This document shows, one piece after another, positions 33,978 to 40,266 of a stretch of DNA of 64,000 nt (the stretch's first letter is position 1; each line of letters opens with the position of its first letter). The DNA is taken from assembly GCA_023386265.1 (NCBI GenBank), contig JAEWKA010000008.1, forward strand, positions 62,001 to 126,000. Reading direction: 5' to 3'. A program made the position numbers and the translations under genes. Under the pieces are notes generated by a model. That model was not told where the DNA came from. It searched no databases and worked only from the letters and a program-made list of their open reading frames with translations. This DNA is from Bacillota bacterium (lineage in GTDB: Bacteria > Bacillota > Clostridia > Oscillospirales > Oscillospiraceae).

Positions 33978-34075
33978 CATATTTCCGACTACATACGCAG
34001 TGGCCGTCAGCCCACCTTGCATCTCGTCCATCATAGCAATTATGTACCCTATATTGCGTGCACAGTACCAACTTT

Positions 34076-34555
34076 TCAAATATAGTGCATATATCTAGCG
34101 ATATCCGAAAGAAAATCATCGCGTCGCCTGTAGAAGTCCATCCGGCTAAATCCAGATAAGTCCAGGTATTCAAACGGGTATTTCCTGCCACTTTCGCAAT
34201 TGAGAAGGATTCCATCCAAAAGCCGTCGTTTGGATTCTTCGCTCTTGACGTCAGAGCCCACTCTCAGCTTGGCGTACTCAACCGCTCTCATTTTCTGCGT
34301 TTCGGGGAACTGCTCAATAGCTTCCAGTTGTGCCTGCTTATCCTCAACGGGCCGCCCCGTATTACTCGAGTGAGGGAAATATACTCGGCGTTCCTCGGTT
34401 TTCTGTCCCTCGACGTGCTTATAAGTCACGTAATTCTCGCCGCCAGCTTCGATTATATCCTGCCTCTGAGCTATGTATTGCTTAACTCTGCGCTCATAGC
34501 CACGGACTATCCAGAGGCACTCCTGTTTTATATCCCACGGAAGTTTATTGCTCAA
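34076..34555 (-). CDS. Probable phage late transcription regulator (ArpU/RinA-like)
   Basis: A 159-residue protein starting at a TTG (AAGGAGG upstream). The N-terminal helix WDIKQECLWIVRGYERRVKQ and the C-terminal FEYLDLSGFSRMDFYRRRDDFL resemble RinA/ArpU-type activators whose C-terminus is sigma region 4-like. It is located just before terS, where such activators switch on late genes. Assignment is by pattern and position. Confidence 0.6.
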   Translation of the reverse strand: MSNKLPWDIKQECLWIVRGYERRVKQYIAQRQDIIEAGGENYVTYKHVEGQKTEERRVYFPHSSNTGRPVEDKQAQLEAIEQFPETQKMRAVEYAKLRVGSDVKSEESKRRLLDGILLNCESGRKYPFEYLDLSGFSRMDFYRRRDDFLSDIARYMHYI

Positions 34556-34688
34556 TTGGCTCCTCCTTCTTTATTATTATCATCCCCGCCAGCTCGCACC
34601 TGGCTTTGAAATCAGGGTACGTCATAATATCATCCCAGCCACCGGCGAGGTACAGGTGATACAGGTCAAGGTCGGTGATTGGTTTCAT
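34545..34688 (-). CDS. Small phage protein, unknown
   Basis: A 47-residue protein (MKPITDLDLYHLYLAGGWDD...IIIKKEEPIEQ). It overlaps the previous gene through ATGA and the next gene by 11 nt, so it sits in a tightly coupled set. No family recognised. Confidence 0.55.
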   Translation of the reverse strand: MKPITDLDLYHLYLAGGWDDIMTYPDFKARCELAGMIIIKKEEPIEQ

Positions 34689-34885
34689 GATATTGCTCTC
34701 CTTTTTGCAAGTCGTTCTAAAAAGGTTTTCCTTAGCGCCGAAAAAGCTTGCCTTGGATGCTTGCAGAACAGGTGTACAATAAATTTCTTTTCAGTAAGGC
34801 ACTTTTCGCCTTCAAAGTGTTTTCCGCACGTCCCGCAATTAAACGACGTAGTAATCTCGATACCGATATAGCCGATTCGCTTCAT
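34685..34885 (-). CDS. Small zinc-ribbon-like phage protein
   Basis: A 66-residue basic protein from the ATG at 34885 (AAAGGGG upstream). CGTCGKHFEGEKC followed by FCKH provides four possible zinc ligands. ATGA overlaps at both ends with its neighbours. Possibly nucleic-acid binding. Confidence 0.6.
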   Translation of the reverse strand: MKRIGYIGIEITTSFNCGTCGKHFEGEKCLTEKKFIVHLFCKHPRQAFSALRKTFLERLAKRRAIS

Positions 34886-35220
34886 CGCTCGCCCCTTTCT
34901 GCTCCGCGCCATTGCCAGTGCTGGCATCCGGTACACGGTGCGTGTTCGCATTTACCGCCTCGATAGTTTGCACAGGTATGGATATTGCGACATTGGCTGG
35001 TTATATACTCCACCGCCGCGTCGCGTTCAGCCTTGACCGTGGTGAGTTCGGATTCTTTTGCCTCATACTCGGATATCAGCGCGGATATATCTTCTCTGGC
35101 GTGGGCGATAAAGCCGGCATTGTATGGTATTTCCAAAAGCGGAATTATTGGATTTTGGGGCGTTCCCCACGGCCCCGGTGTTGCCGCTTCTGCTCTTGCG
35201 TTGATTTCATCTGTGTTCAT
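34882..35220 (-). CDS. Ea22-like phage protein with C-terminal cysteine cluster
   Basis: A 112-residue protein whose N-terminus reads NARAEAATPGPW, the hallmark of Ead/Ea22-like phage proteins. A helical middle (EDISALISEYEAKESELTTV) and a C-terminal CRNIHTCANYRGGKCEHAPC cluster follow. Function unknown; AAAGGAG precedes the ATG. Confidence 0.7.
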   Translation of the reverse strand: MNTDEINARAEAATPGPWGTPQNPIIPLLEIPYNAGFIAHAREDISALISEYEAKESELTTVKAERDAAVEYITSQCRNIHTCANYRGGKCEHAPCTGCQHWQWRGAERGER

Positions 35221-35282
35221 AAATTCGACTCCTTTTTCAGTTTAGATAAAATATAATAACTTCAGAGAGGAGGAATGCTCTT

Positions 35283-35366
35283 ATGTCAATTATCGTAGTA
35301 ATAATTGTAATTTTTGTACCAACAATTATCATCGTCCGCCCTCGCTTAGTAATAACGAAACTCTAA
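35283..35366 (+). CDS. 27-residue hydrophobic peptide, type I toxin-like
   Basis: A plus-strand micro-ORF against the surrounding minus-strand operon. The peptide is Ile/Val-rich (MSIIVVIIVIFVPTIIIV) with a basic tail RPRLVITKL, so a single membrane helix. AGGAGG lies 9 nt upstream, with TATAAT at 35252-35257. Downstream are a long hairpin (CTTGGATTTCGGAC/GTCCGATTCCAAG) and an intrinsic terminator (35449). Size and composition resemble TisB/Ibs-type toxins. No clear antisense RNA promoter was found. Confidence 0.5.
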   Translation: MSIIVVIIVIFVPTIIIVRPRLVITKL

Positions 35367-35448
35367 ATATGGACCTTGGATTTCGGACGGAAGTCCGATT
35401 CCAAGTAGACAATGCTAATAAAATAAATAATAACTAAAAGTGCGATAC

Positions 35449-35474
35449 CACCTCTAGATAGGTGTTTTTTTATG
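35449..35474 (+). terminator. Terminator of the plus-strand micro-ORF transcript
   Basis: CACCT/AGGTG stem (35449-35464) followed by eight T on the plus strand. Confidence 0.75.
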
Positions 35475-35485
35475 CCCATTTTGCC

Positions 35486-36073
35486 TTATCCGTAGCAGAA
35501 ATATGTAGTGCTATAACCCGTCTTGCAAACCTCGTAAACGCCGCTGCCCTGCTTGAACTCCGCCTGATATAGAACGTTGTCAGGACAATCTATCTCGCCA
35601 CGTAACGCTCGTGTCGCAATCTGCCGGCATTCTTCAAATACTTCTGGCGGCGGCGTATACTGTGGATCGCCGTTCGCGTATCCAATCAGATACTGCCCCT
35701 TCTGCGCCACGACGTCATAGACCGTGTCGGGGAACTTATCGCTTTTGACCCGGTTCATAATAACGGCTGCCACAAGTTCACGATGCCGCTCTGTACATCC
35801 GGCCCACGCTTCGTTGTAAATAACGGTAGCGATGATATCCCGGTCAAGTTGGAACTGGGTGTCTTCGGCGTCCCATATTTCTTTTGCTCTGACAATAATC
35901 GGGTCTGTTTCCGGCAGGCCCATAGCTCTTGCGGTTTCGGCTATGTCGTGCGCCTGTTCCTGCTTCGGAGTCCACGTGCTCAAAGCAAACGAGAAAACTG
36001 GAAGTAGTAGGGCGAATGTTATAAGTAAGCATATTAAAGCGGCTATAAAGCGTAATTTTGTTTTGTGTTTCAT
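35486..36073 (-). CDS. Secreted SleB/CwlJ-type cell-wall hydrolase
   Basis: A 195-residue protein with a signal-anchor (residues 8-30) and a Hydrolase_2 domain. The conserved IATVIYNEAWAGCTERHREL contains the catalytic-type Glu88, then VAAVIMNRVKSDKFPDTVYD and QKGQY. In spore formers the family degrades cortex peptidoglycan during germination. In an early phage operon with a signal peptide it may help wall passage or act in the lysogen. The gene is separate from the endolysin module. Confidence 0.85.
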   Translation of the reverse strand: MKHKTKLRFIAALICLLITFALLLPVFSFALSTWTPKQEQAHDIAETARAMGLPETDPIIVRAKEIWDAEDTQFQLDRDIIATVIYNEAWAGCTERHRELVAAVIMNRVKSDKFPDTVYDVVAQKGQYLIGYANGDPQYTPPPEVFEECRQIATRALRGEIDCPDNVLYQAEFKQGSGVYEVCKTGYSTTYFCYG

Positions 36074-36086
36074 TAGTTCCTCCCGT

Positions 36087-36710
36087 TCAAAACATTATGT
36101 CTTCAAAAACAATAGGTATTTTCTCTTGAAGTTCACTTAACAATGGAATCATGAGTTGTCGCATCTGAGGATGAGCGGCTGCAGATGTGCGTTGCTTGAG
36201 GATTGTTCGCCACTCTCTAAGGTTCGCAGTCATGACGACCTCAGTTTTAAGGCTGTTTGGAAGCACCGAACGGGCTTCCTGAGGTGATGCGCCCTGCTGA
36301 ATCAATGTCAAATATACTTTCTCCGCATTTTGCATTGCCTTGCGCCATGTATGGAACGCCTCCATATTTCCGTCGTCCTCATCAAAAAAGCACGGATTAA
36401 TCACTGTTATTTCGTCAGCCTTGCCGTAATTACAATACCTAGTACTTTCTTGAGAGAAGGACGCGAGGCGATGTCTGACAAGCTCGTGTGAAACGCCTCT
36501 GTCACAGATAAAACGGACGGTGATGCTGAAATGCTCAATTACGCTATCGTGTCCGCTTTTAATTATCTTTGAGACAAATGCTTTGGCGCTATCTGCGGTG
36601 ATTTTATCCTCAGACTTATAACAGGTTCTGCCGCACCTCTCTATGTGAGCTAATATCGTTTCACCGTCGATAGGCGTTTCGATAACGTAATATGGTTCAA
36701 TAACTTTCAT
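36087..36710 (-). CDS. thyX: Flavin-dependent thymidylate synthase
   Basis: A 207-residue enzyme making dTMP from dUMP with methylene-tetrahydrofolate, FAD and NADPH. The ThyX signature RHR-x7-S is at 79-89 (RHRLASFSQES). Typical flanks include HDSVIEHFSITVRFICDRGV and LREWRTILKQRTSAAAHPQM. Phage copies raise dTMP supply for replication. Overlaps the following gene by 14 nt. Confidence 0.95.
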   Translation of the reverse strand: MKVIEPYYVIETPIDGETILAHIERCGRTCYKSEDKITADSAKAFVSKIIKSGHDSVIEHFSITVRFICDRGVSHELVRHRLASFSQESTRYCNYGKADEITVINPCFFDEDDGNMEAFHTWRKAMQNAEKVYLTLIQQGASPQEARSVLPNSLKTEVVMTANLREWRTILKQRTSAAAHPQMRQLMIPLLSELQEKIPIVFEDIMF

Positions 36711-37035
36711 TTTTCATATCCTCCATTTCCTTTATGCTCATGCCGACAATTCCAGCACTCTCGCCGCTGCTCGTCGCTTTGAAGAATGCACCCTCTGACG
36801 GATACATAAAGCCGAACATACAGTAATTAGCGGCATCTACAAGATATTCTGTATTTCGGGTTTGTTTATATTTTTCAATGCAACGCTCAGCGCTTCCTAT
36901 CGCGTCGACAAGACCTTGACCGAAGTTGATTGCAGCGCTGCCATATTTGAGTCTGCTGACAGCAACTCGGTTTTTTCTTAAAGTGTCGAACTCTTCGCTA
37001 TAATCTGCTTTCGGAATGTTTGTTTCGTATGTCAT
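36697..37035 (-). CDS. Conserved phage protein, unknown
   Basis: A 112-residue soluble protein with IPKADYSEEFDTLRKNRVAV, and NTEYLVDAANYCMFGFMYP near the C-terminal half. The EYLVDAAN.CM.EFM-like core is common in Firmicutes phage genomes next to nucleotide metabolism genes. It precedes thyX with overlapping reading frames. Function unknown. Confidence 0.6.
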   Translation of the reverse strand: MTYETNIPKADYSEEFDTLRKNRVAVSRLKYGSAAINFGQGLVDAIGSAERCIEKYKQTRNTEYLVDAANYCMFGFMYPSEGAFFKATSSGESAGIVGMSIKEMEDMKNESY

Positions 37036-37044
37036 TCGTTCCTC

Positions 37045-37305
37045 CTAAATTTTGATGTCGTATTCTTTGTCGAGTGTCCGGCGCAGGTCTGGTATGCTAA
37101 CATAACCGTCTGCGACCGAGTCCGACAATTCGTTAACCTCGTCCCAGAACACCTTCAGCTCGTCTTTTGTGGCTCTGTGCTTATCGAACAGGACCGTGAA
37201 GAAGATTGCCATTGCGTAGCCGATTGCTTCGGTGTGAGCTACTTTCTTGGCTCGCTCGACGTCGGCCAGCGTGGCAGGGCGGCGGCGAGGATTAGTTTTG
37301 TTCAT
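37045..37305 (-). CDS. Small phage protein, unknown
   Basis: An 86-residue protein with a basic N-terminus (MNKTNPRRRPATLADVERAK), a hydrophobic centre (AIGYAMAIFFTVLFD) and an acidic helical C-terminus. No family recognised. The gap upstream contains a plus-strand sRNA unit. Confidence 0.6.
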   Translation of the reverse strand: MNKTNPRRRPATLADVERAKKVAHTEAIGYAMAIFFTVLFDKHRATKDELKVFWDEVNELSDSVADGYVSIPDLRRTLDKEYDIKI

Positions 37306-37316
37306 AAAAGTCCACC

Positions 37317-37345
37317 TTGCTTTTTCTGGTTTTTCTGCATATACT
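37317..37345 (+). promoter_or_regulatory. Promoter of plus-strand sRNA-1
   Basis: TTGCTT (37317-37322), exactly 17-bp spacer, TATACT (37340-37345). The predicted start, about 37352, coincides with the first base of the long stem. Confidence 0.65.
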
Positions 37346-37351
37346 TAGTTT

Positions 37352-37424
37352 GAAGGTGTCTTATCGCCGGGAGTGCTGACCGAAAGGAAGGTCCCGGTCT
37401 TGAACGATAGGGCACCTTCTTTTT
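37352..37424 (+). ncRNA. Orphan plus-strand structured sRNA-1 (about 73 nt)
   Basis: Flanked by a promoter and T-run, the whole transcript folds on itself: a 15-bp stem GAAGGTGTCTTATCG / CGATAGGGCACCTTC (two G-U), an inner 5-6-bp stem CCGGGA/TCCCGG with an ACC/GGT hairpin carrying GAAAGGAA, and a seven-base bulge TCTTGAA. Followed by five T. It contains no ORF, lies opposite to the early operon and overlaps no annotated gene. Does not match hammerhead, 6S or riboswitch cores that I recognise. Confidence 0.6.
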
Positions 37425-37457
37425 CGTGCGCTTTTACTCCTATATTTCGGCGTATCC

Positions 37458-37586
37458 CTACACCTTTACCGGAGGTCGCTTATTTCCCTGAGGAACGCCG
37501 TACTGAGCCGCTATGGTACAATCCGTGCATTTTCCGTCATTCGTGCAGACGCATCCATCGAGAGGACATTTCGCAGCCTTTTTCAT
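37458..37586 (-). CDS. Small cysteine-rich phage protein
   Basis: A 42-residue protein (MKKAAKCPLDGCVCTNDGKC...) with five cysteines in CxxxxCxC...CxxC spacing, suggesting a zinc-bound knuckle. Its ATG overlaps the stop region of the preceding gene (TAGATG). It ends PPVKV. Unknown function. Confidence 0.6.
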   Translation of the reverse strand: MKKAAKCPLDGCVCTNDGKCTDCTIAAQYGVPQGNKRPPVKV

Positions 37587-37936
37587 CTAGTGGCCTCTTT
37601 TCTTTTTGGCAGGCTCTCCATAATTGCTAACGTCGCAAAGTCTTTTTTATCAGCAACAATGTGACGCTGCCGGAAATCCTCAGCTACGCGAGCCTCAAGT
37701 TGATTTGGATTGAGTCCCTGCCAGTAAAGAGTGACGTACTCGGCTTTGAGCTTCTCTATGGCTTTAGCGTTATTCTTTTTGAAAGTGTCGAGCTGACAGG
37801 GCTTGATATGCCATTTACCCTTGACCTTTTCGCCTTTGATAAACCCGTATCGCAGAAGGTCAAGTGCGGAAGTGTATCCGATTCCGAGAGACTTTGCGAT
37901 CTCTTTCGGGATCAGGTAGTCTTTTGTTTTTTTCAT
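37583..37936 (-). CDS. HTH DNA-binding phage protein, excisionase-like
   Basis: A 117-residue protein from the ATG at 37936 (AGGAGGAAGACC upstream). The N-terminus KDYLIPKEIAKSLGIGYTSA LDLLRYG fits a winged/MerR-type HTH_17 as in excisionases, followed by KGKWHIKPCQLDTF. The rest is helical and charged. It could be the recombination directionality factor for the serine integrase or a replication regulator; position favours the latter. Confidence 0.55.
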   Translation of the reverse strand: MKKTKDYLIPKEIAKSLGIGYTSALDLLRYGFIKGEKVKGKWHIKPCQLDTFKKNNAKAIEKLKAEYVTLYWQGLNPNQLEARVAEDFRQRHIVADKKDFATLAIMESLPKRKEATR

Positions 37937-38328
37937 GGTCTTCCTCCTAGCTTCATGTACCACTCAATTATCTTGATGGCAGACCTCCAGCCGTGGCAGA
38001 CCGCAACGTAGAATCCTTGATATTTAAGCTGCTCAATCCACCAGTCCTGCTCAGGTGAGGTCTTGCCGGATTCGGTTTTCATTTCTATGTACATGCCGTG
38101 ATATTCGCTTCGCGGAACTGGCAGGCACAGATCAGGTACACCAGCTTTCAGTCCCTGCTCCTTAAGGTGCTTGCCCTCTATGGCGTCTCTGGTACCGCCG
38201 TTTGGTATATGGTGGAGTAGCTTGAGCTCTGGGTATACATCGCGCATTATTTCCGACCAGCGGATAACGTTCATCTGATGCTGAGCTTCGGTGGAGGGAT
38301 TGGAGAGAAGCTTAATCTGCGTTTTCAT
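37933..38328 (-). CDS. VRR-NUC domain nuclease
   Basis: A 131-residue protein from the ATG at 38328 (GAGGGGGCTAGGC upstream). The VRR-NUC core is visible: HHIPNGGTRD, then GLKAGVPDLCLPVPRSEYHG and MYIEMKTESGKTSPEQDWWI, giving the PD-(D/E)XK acids D, E and K. C-terminal FYVAVCHGWRSAIKII. It probably acts on branched or nicked replication intermediates. Next to helicase and overlapping neighbours. Confidence 0.88.
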   Translation of the reverse strand: MKTQIKLLSNPSTEAQHQMNVIRWSEIMRDVYPELKLLHHIPNGGTRDAIEGKHLKEQGLKAGVPDLCLPVPRSEYHGMYIEMKTESGKTSPEQDWWIEQLKYQGFYVAVCHGWRSAIKIIEWYMKLGGRP

Positions 38329-38479
38329 GCCTAGCCCCCTCAATCCAATACTCGACGTAGGACACTGACTTGTTGCCCTGCTTTTCTTTGCCTTGTCGAA
38401 CCGTGTAGCCGTTATGAGCGAGGATTGAAACGACAGCGTCACGCTCAGTCGGTGAGGTTATGTATAAACGATTTCTCAT
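38312..38479 (-). CDS. Small phage protein, unknown
   Basis: A 55-residue basic protein (MRNRLYITSPTERDAVVSIL...YVEYWIEGARHENAD). Coupled to the helicase by an ATGA overlap and overlapping the VRR-NUC start by 17 nt. No family recognised. Confidence 0.55.
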   Translation of the reverse strand: MRNRLYITSPTERDAVVSILAHNGYTVRQGKEKQGNKSVSYVEYWIEGARHENAD

Positions 38480-39993
38480 GACGCCTTACCTCCTATCACT
38501 CTGTTTAGGATTTGTCCTGCCTGCATCTTAGTGAGCCCCCCGGAATCAAAGTTCTTGCACCGACGCCGGATAATTGCGAGCTGCTTCTCACTGGCTGGAG
38601 CATTACCCCAGCGCTTGACTGCGTTCAGGTCCCAGATAGCTCGTGACTCAGAGTAGCATTCCGCCATGTATCGGAACGCTCTGTCGAGAGCTTCCTGCAT
38701 TGGCATCCTTGCTCCCATGTACTCGACGCGTCCCAGCTCGTCCATCGGGCCTATCCTTATGGACAGCTTGTCCGGAAGGCTGCAAACCATCGAGCCGTCG
38801 GGCATCTTGAACCAGTTGACGTCGTGCGTCTGGAATCGCTGTCCTTTCGCCCAGAGGTCAACTATCTCAACATTCTTAATCCAGCTCTCAGGACAATCAG
38901 CCGCCAAAATAGCTTTCATCGGAAGGTCGAATAGCATTCCCTCGACCTCTCCGGTCTTGCTTGCCGGTACTGCGTCCATGTCAATGCCTAACAGTGACGG
39001 AGCCGAACAGAGCGAAGCGCGTCCAGTGATACCAACGCAGTCAATCAGATTGAGTTGCTTCTTCCCGGGATAAAGCCTCAGTCCTCTGCCGACCATCTGG
39101 GTGTATAGGCTGTCCGACTGAGTAGGTCGTGCGATGATGATTGTCTCCACTCTGGGAATGTCGGTACCCTCGGTAAACACCATGACATTTACAATGCAGG
39201 GAATCGTACCGGCGGTGAACGCCTCTATTATCCTTGCTCGCTCCTTCGTCTCGCCAGTCACTACTGCGGCGCCCGGAATCCTTTTGGCGATCTCCTGAGC
39301 TTGAGTAACCGATACTGCGAAGATAAGCGTCGCGCCGGTTGCTAGTTCCTGATAAGCCTGAGCGATTGCATCAGCAGTCCCATCCATGGCTTCTTCCAGT
39401 TCGCCCGGGGCATAGTCGCCGCGAGCGGTATGTACATTGCGGAGGTCGTAGCCGATATTGACGCGCCGGCAAAAGATGTCTGACAGGTAGTTGTTCTCGA
39501 TGCCCCAGCGGAGGTCTCTTGAAAAGATGATGTCTGAGAAGATATCGTCCAGGCGAACCTTATCTCCGCGCCCTGGTGTTGCCGTGAATCCTACGTGAAT
39601 CCTTGGACGGAAGTAGCTGTATATCCTACGATATGACTGAGCCGCTGCGTGATGAGCTTCGTCGGTTACGATGATGTCGAAGCTGTCAGGGGCGAAGTGG
39701 TCTAGCCGTCTTGTCAAGGTCTGGACTGATGCGCTCACAACCTCGTCAAGAGGGGTTGAGTGCTCCGTTGCCATTTCCACACCTGTGGAGCAGTTGAAAT
39801 ATTTAAGCGGCTGTCTAACTAGCTCTTCGCGATGTGAAAGAATCAACATCCTTCTTCCACGCCTATTTAGCTTTGCAAACGTGACCGTTTTACCTAATCC
39901 CGTTGCCATCTGAGCCAGAACAGACGAGCCGTCCGGCAGCTGGTCTATGATGTCAACGCATTCTTGCTGATATGGTCTTAAGGTGATGTTCAT
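38476..39993 (-). CDS. SF2 DEAH-box helicase
   Basis: A 505-residue helicase: RPYQQECVD Q-like motif, Walker A MATGLGKT (29-36), motif II DEAH (111-114), motif III TATPGRG, motif V NVMVFTEGTDIP and motif VI QMVGRGLRLYPGKK. The C-terminal region adds a helical domain of about 150 residues. It probably unwinds phage DNA during replication; it lies beside the iteron region and the DUF927 helicase. Confidence 0.92.
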   Translation of the reverse strand: MNITLRPYQQECVDIIDQLPDGSSVLAQMATGLGKTVTFAKLNRRGRRMLILSHREELVRQPLKYFNCSTGVEMATEHSTPLDEVVSASVQTLTRRLDHFAPDSFDIIVTDEAHHAAAQSYRRIYSYFRPRIHVGFTATPGRGDKVRLDDIFSDIIFSRDLRWGIENNYLSDIFCRRVNIGYDLRNVHTARGDYAPGELEEAMDGTADAIAQAYQELATGATLIFAVSVTQAQEIAKRIPGAAVVTGETKERARIIEAFTAGTIPCIVNVMVFTEGTDIPRVETIIIARPTQSDSLYTQMVGRGLRLYPGKKQLNLIDCVGITGRASLCSAPSLLGIDMDAVPASKTGEVEGMLFDLPMKAILAADCPESWIKNVEIVDLWAKGQRFQTHDVNWFKMPDGSMVCSLPDKLSIRIGPMDELGRVEYMGARMPMQEALDRAFRYMAECYSESRAIWDLNAVKRWGNAPASEKQLAIIRRRCKNFDSGGLTKMQAGQILNRVIGGKAS

Positions 39994-40015
39994 TTATCCT
40001 CCTTCAGTGGAACTT

Positions 40016-40262
40016 GTGGGACTGCGTGGGACTTGGAGTCCCACAAAATAGTTGAGTATTTTCAACGCTTTCCTGTCTGTGTGGGACTGTGGGACTTTTT
40101 TTGCACAAATCCCTATAGGGAAATTCATTGCTTTTATATTTTTCAGAAAAATTATTTTTTTCCTTATATAATGCGTGTAGTGTAGTCCCACAGTCCCACA
40201 AGTCCCACAAATCTCTGAAACCATTGGTAACGCTACATTTTGTTGTGGGACTTAAGTCCCAC
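40016..40262. other. ori: Candidate phage replication origin: ten GTGGGACT iterons around an AT-rich core
   Basis: Ten exact 8-bp copies, five as GTGGGACT (starting 40016, 40026, 40081, 40089, 40245) and five as AGTCCCAC (40037, 40184, 40192, 40201, 40255). They flank an AT-rich stretch (about 40118-40170). The site is the only gap in the replication module, between the SF2 helicase and DUF927 helicase genes. A 86-codon open frame across it is an artefact of the repeats. Initiator binding is inferred. Confidence 0.6.
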
Positions 40263-40266
40263 AAAT

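Noticed and set aside
34886..34951. N-terminal extension of the zinc-ribbon gene at 34685
   Set aside because: Lies within the end of the Ea22-like gene and lacks a ribosome site. The ATG at 34885 is preferred.
37352..37424. Hammerhead or other self-cleaving ribozyme for sRNA-1
   Set aside because: The CUGANGA and GAAA core arrangement is not present; only a partial CUGA word occurs.
40004..40264. 86-codon open frame (minus strand) rich in W, D, L and repeated LWD words
   Set aside because: It is a by-product of the GTGGGACT iterons, has no ribosome binding site and lies over the AT-rich origin core.
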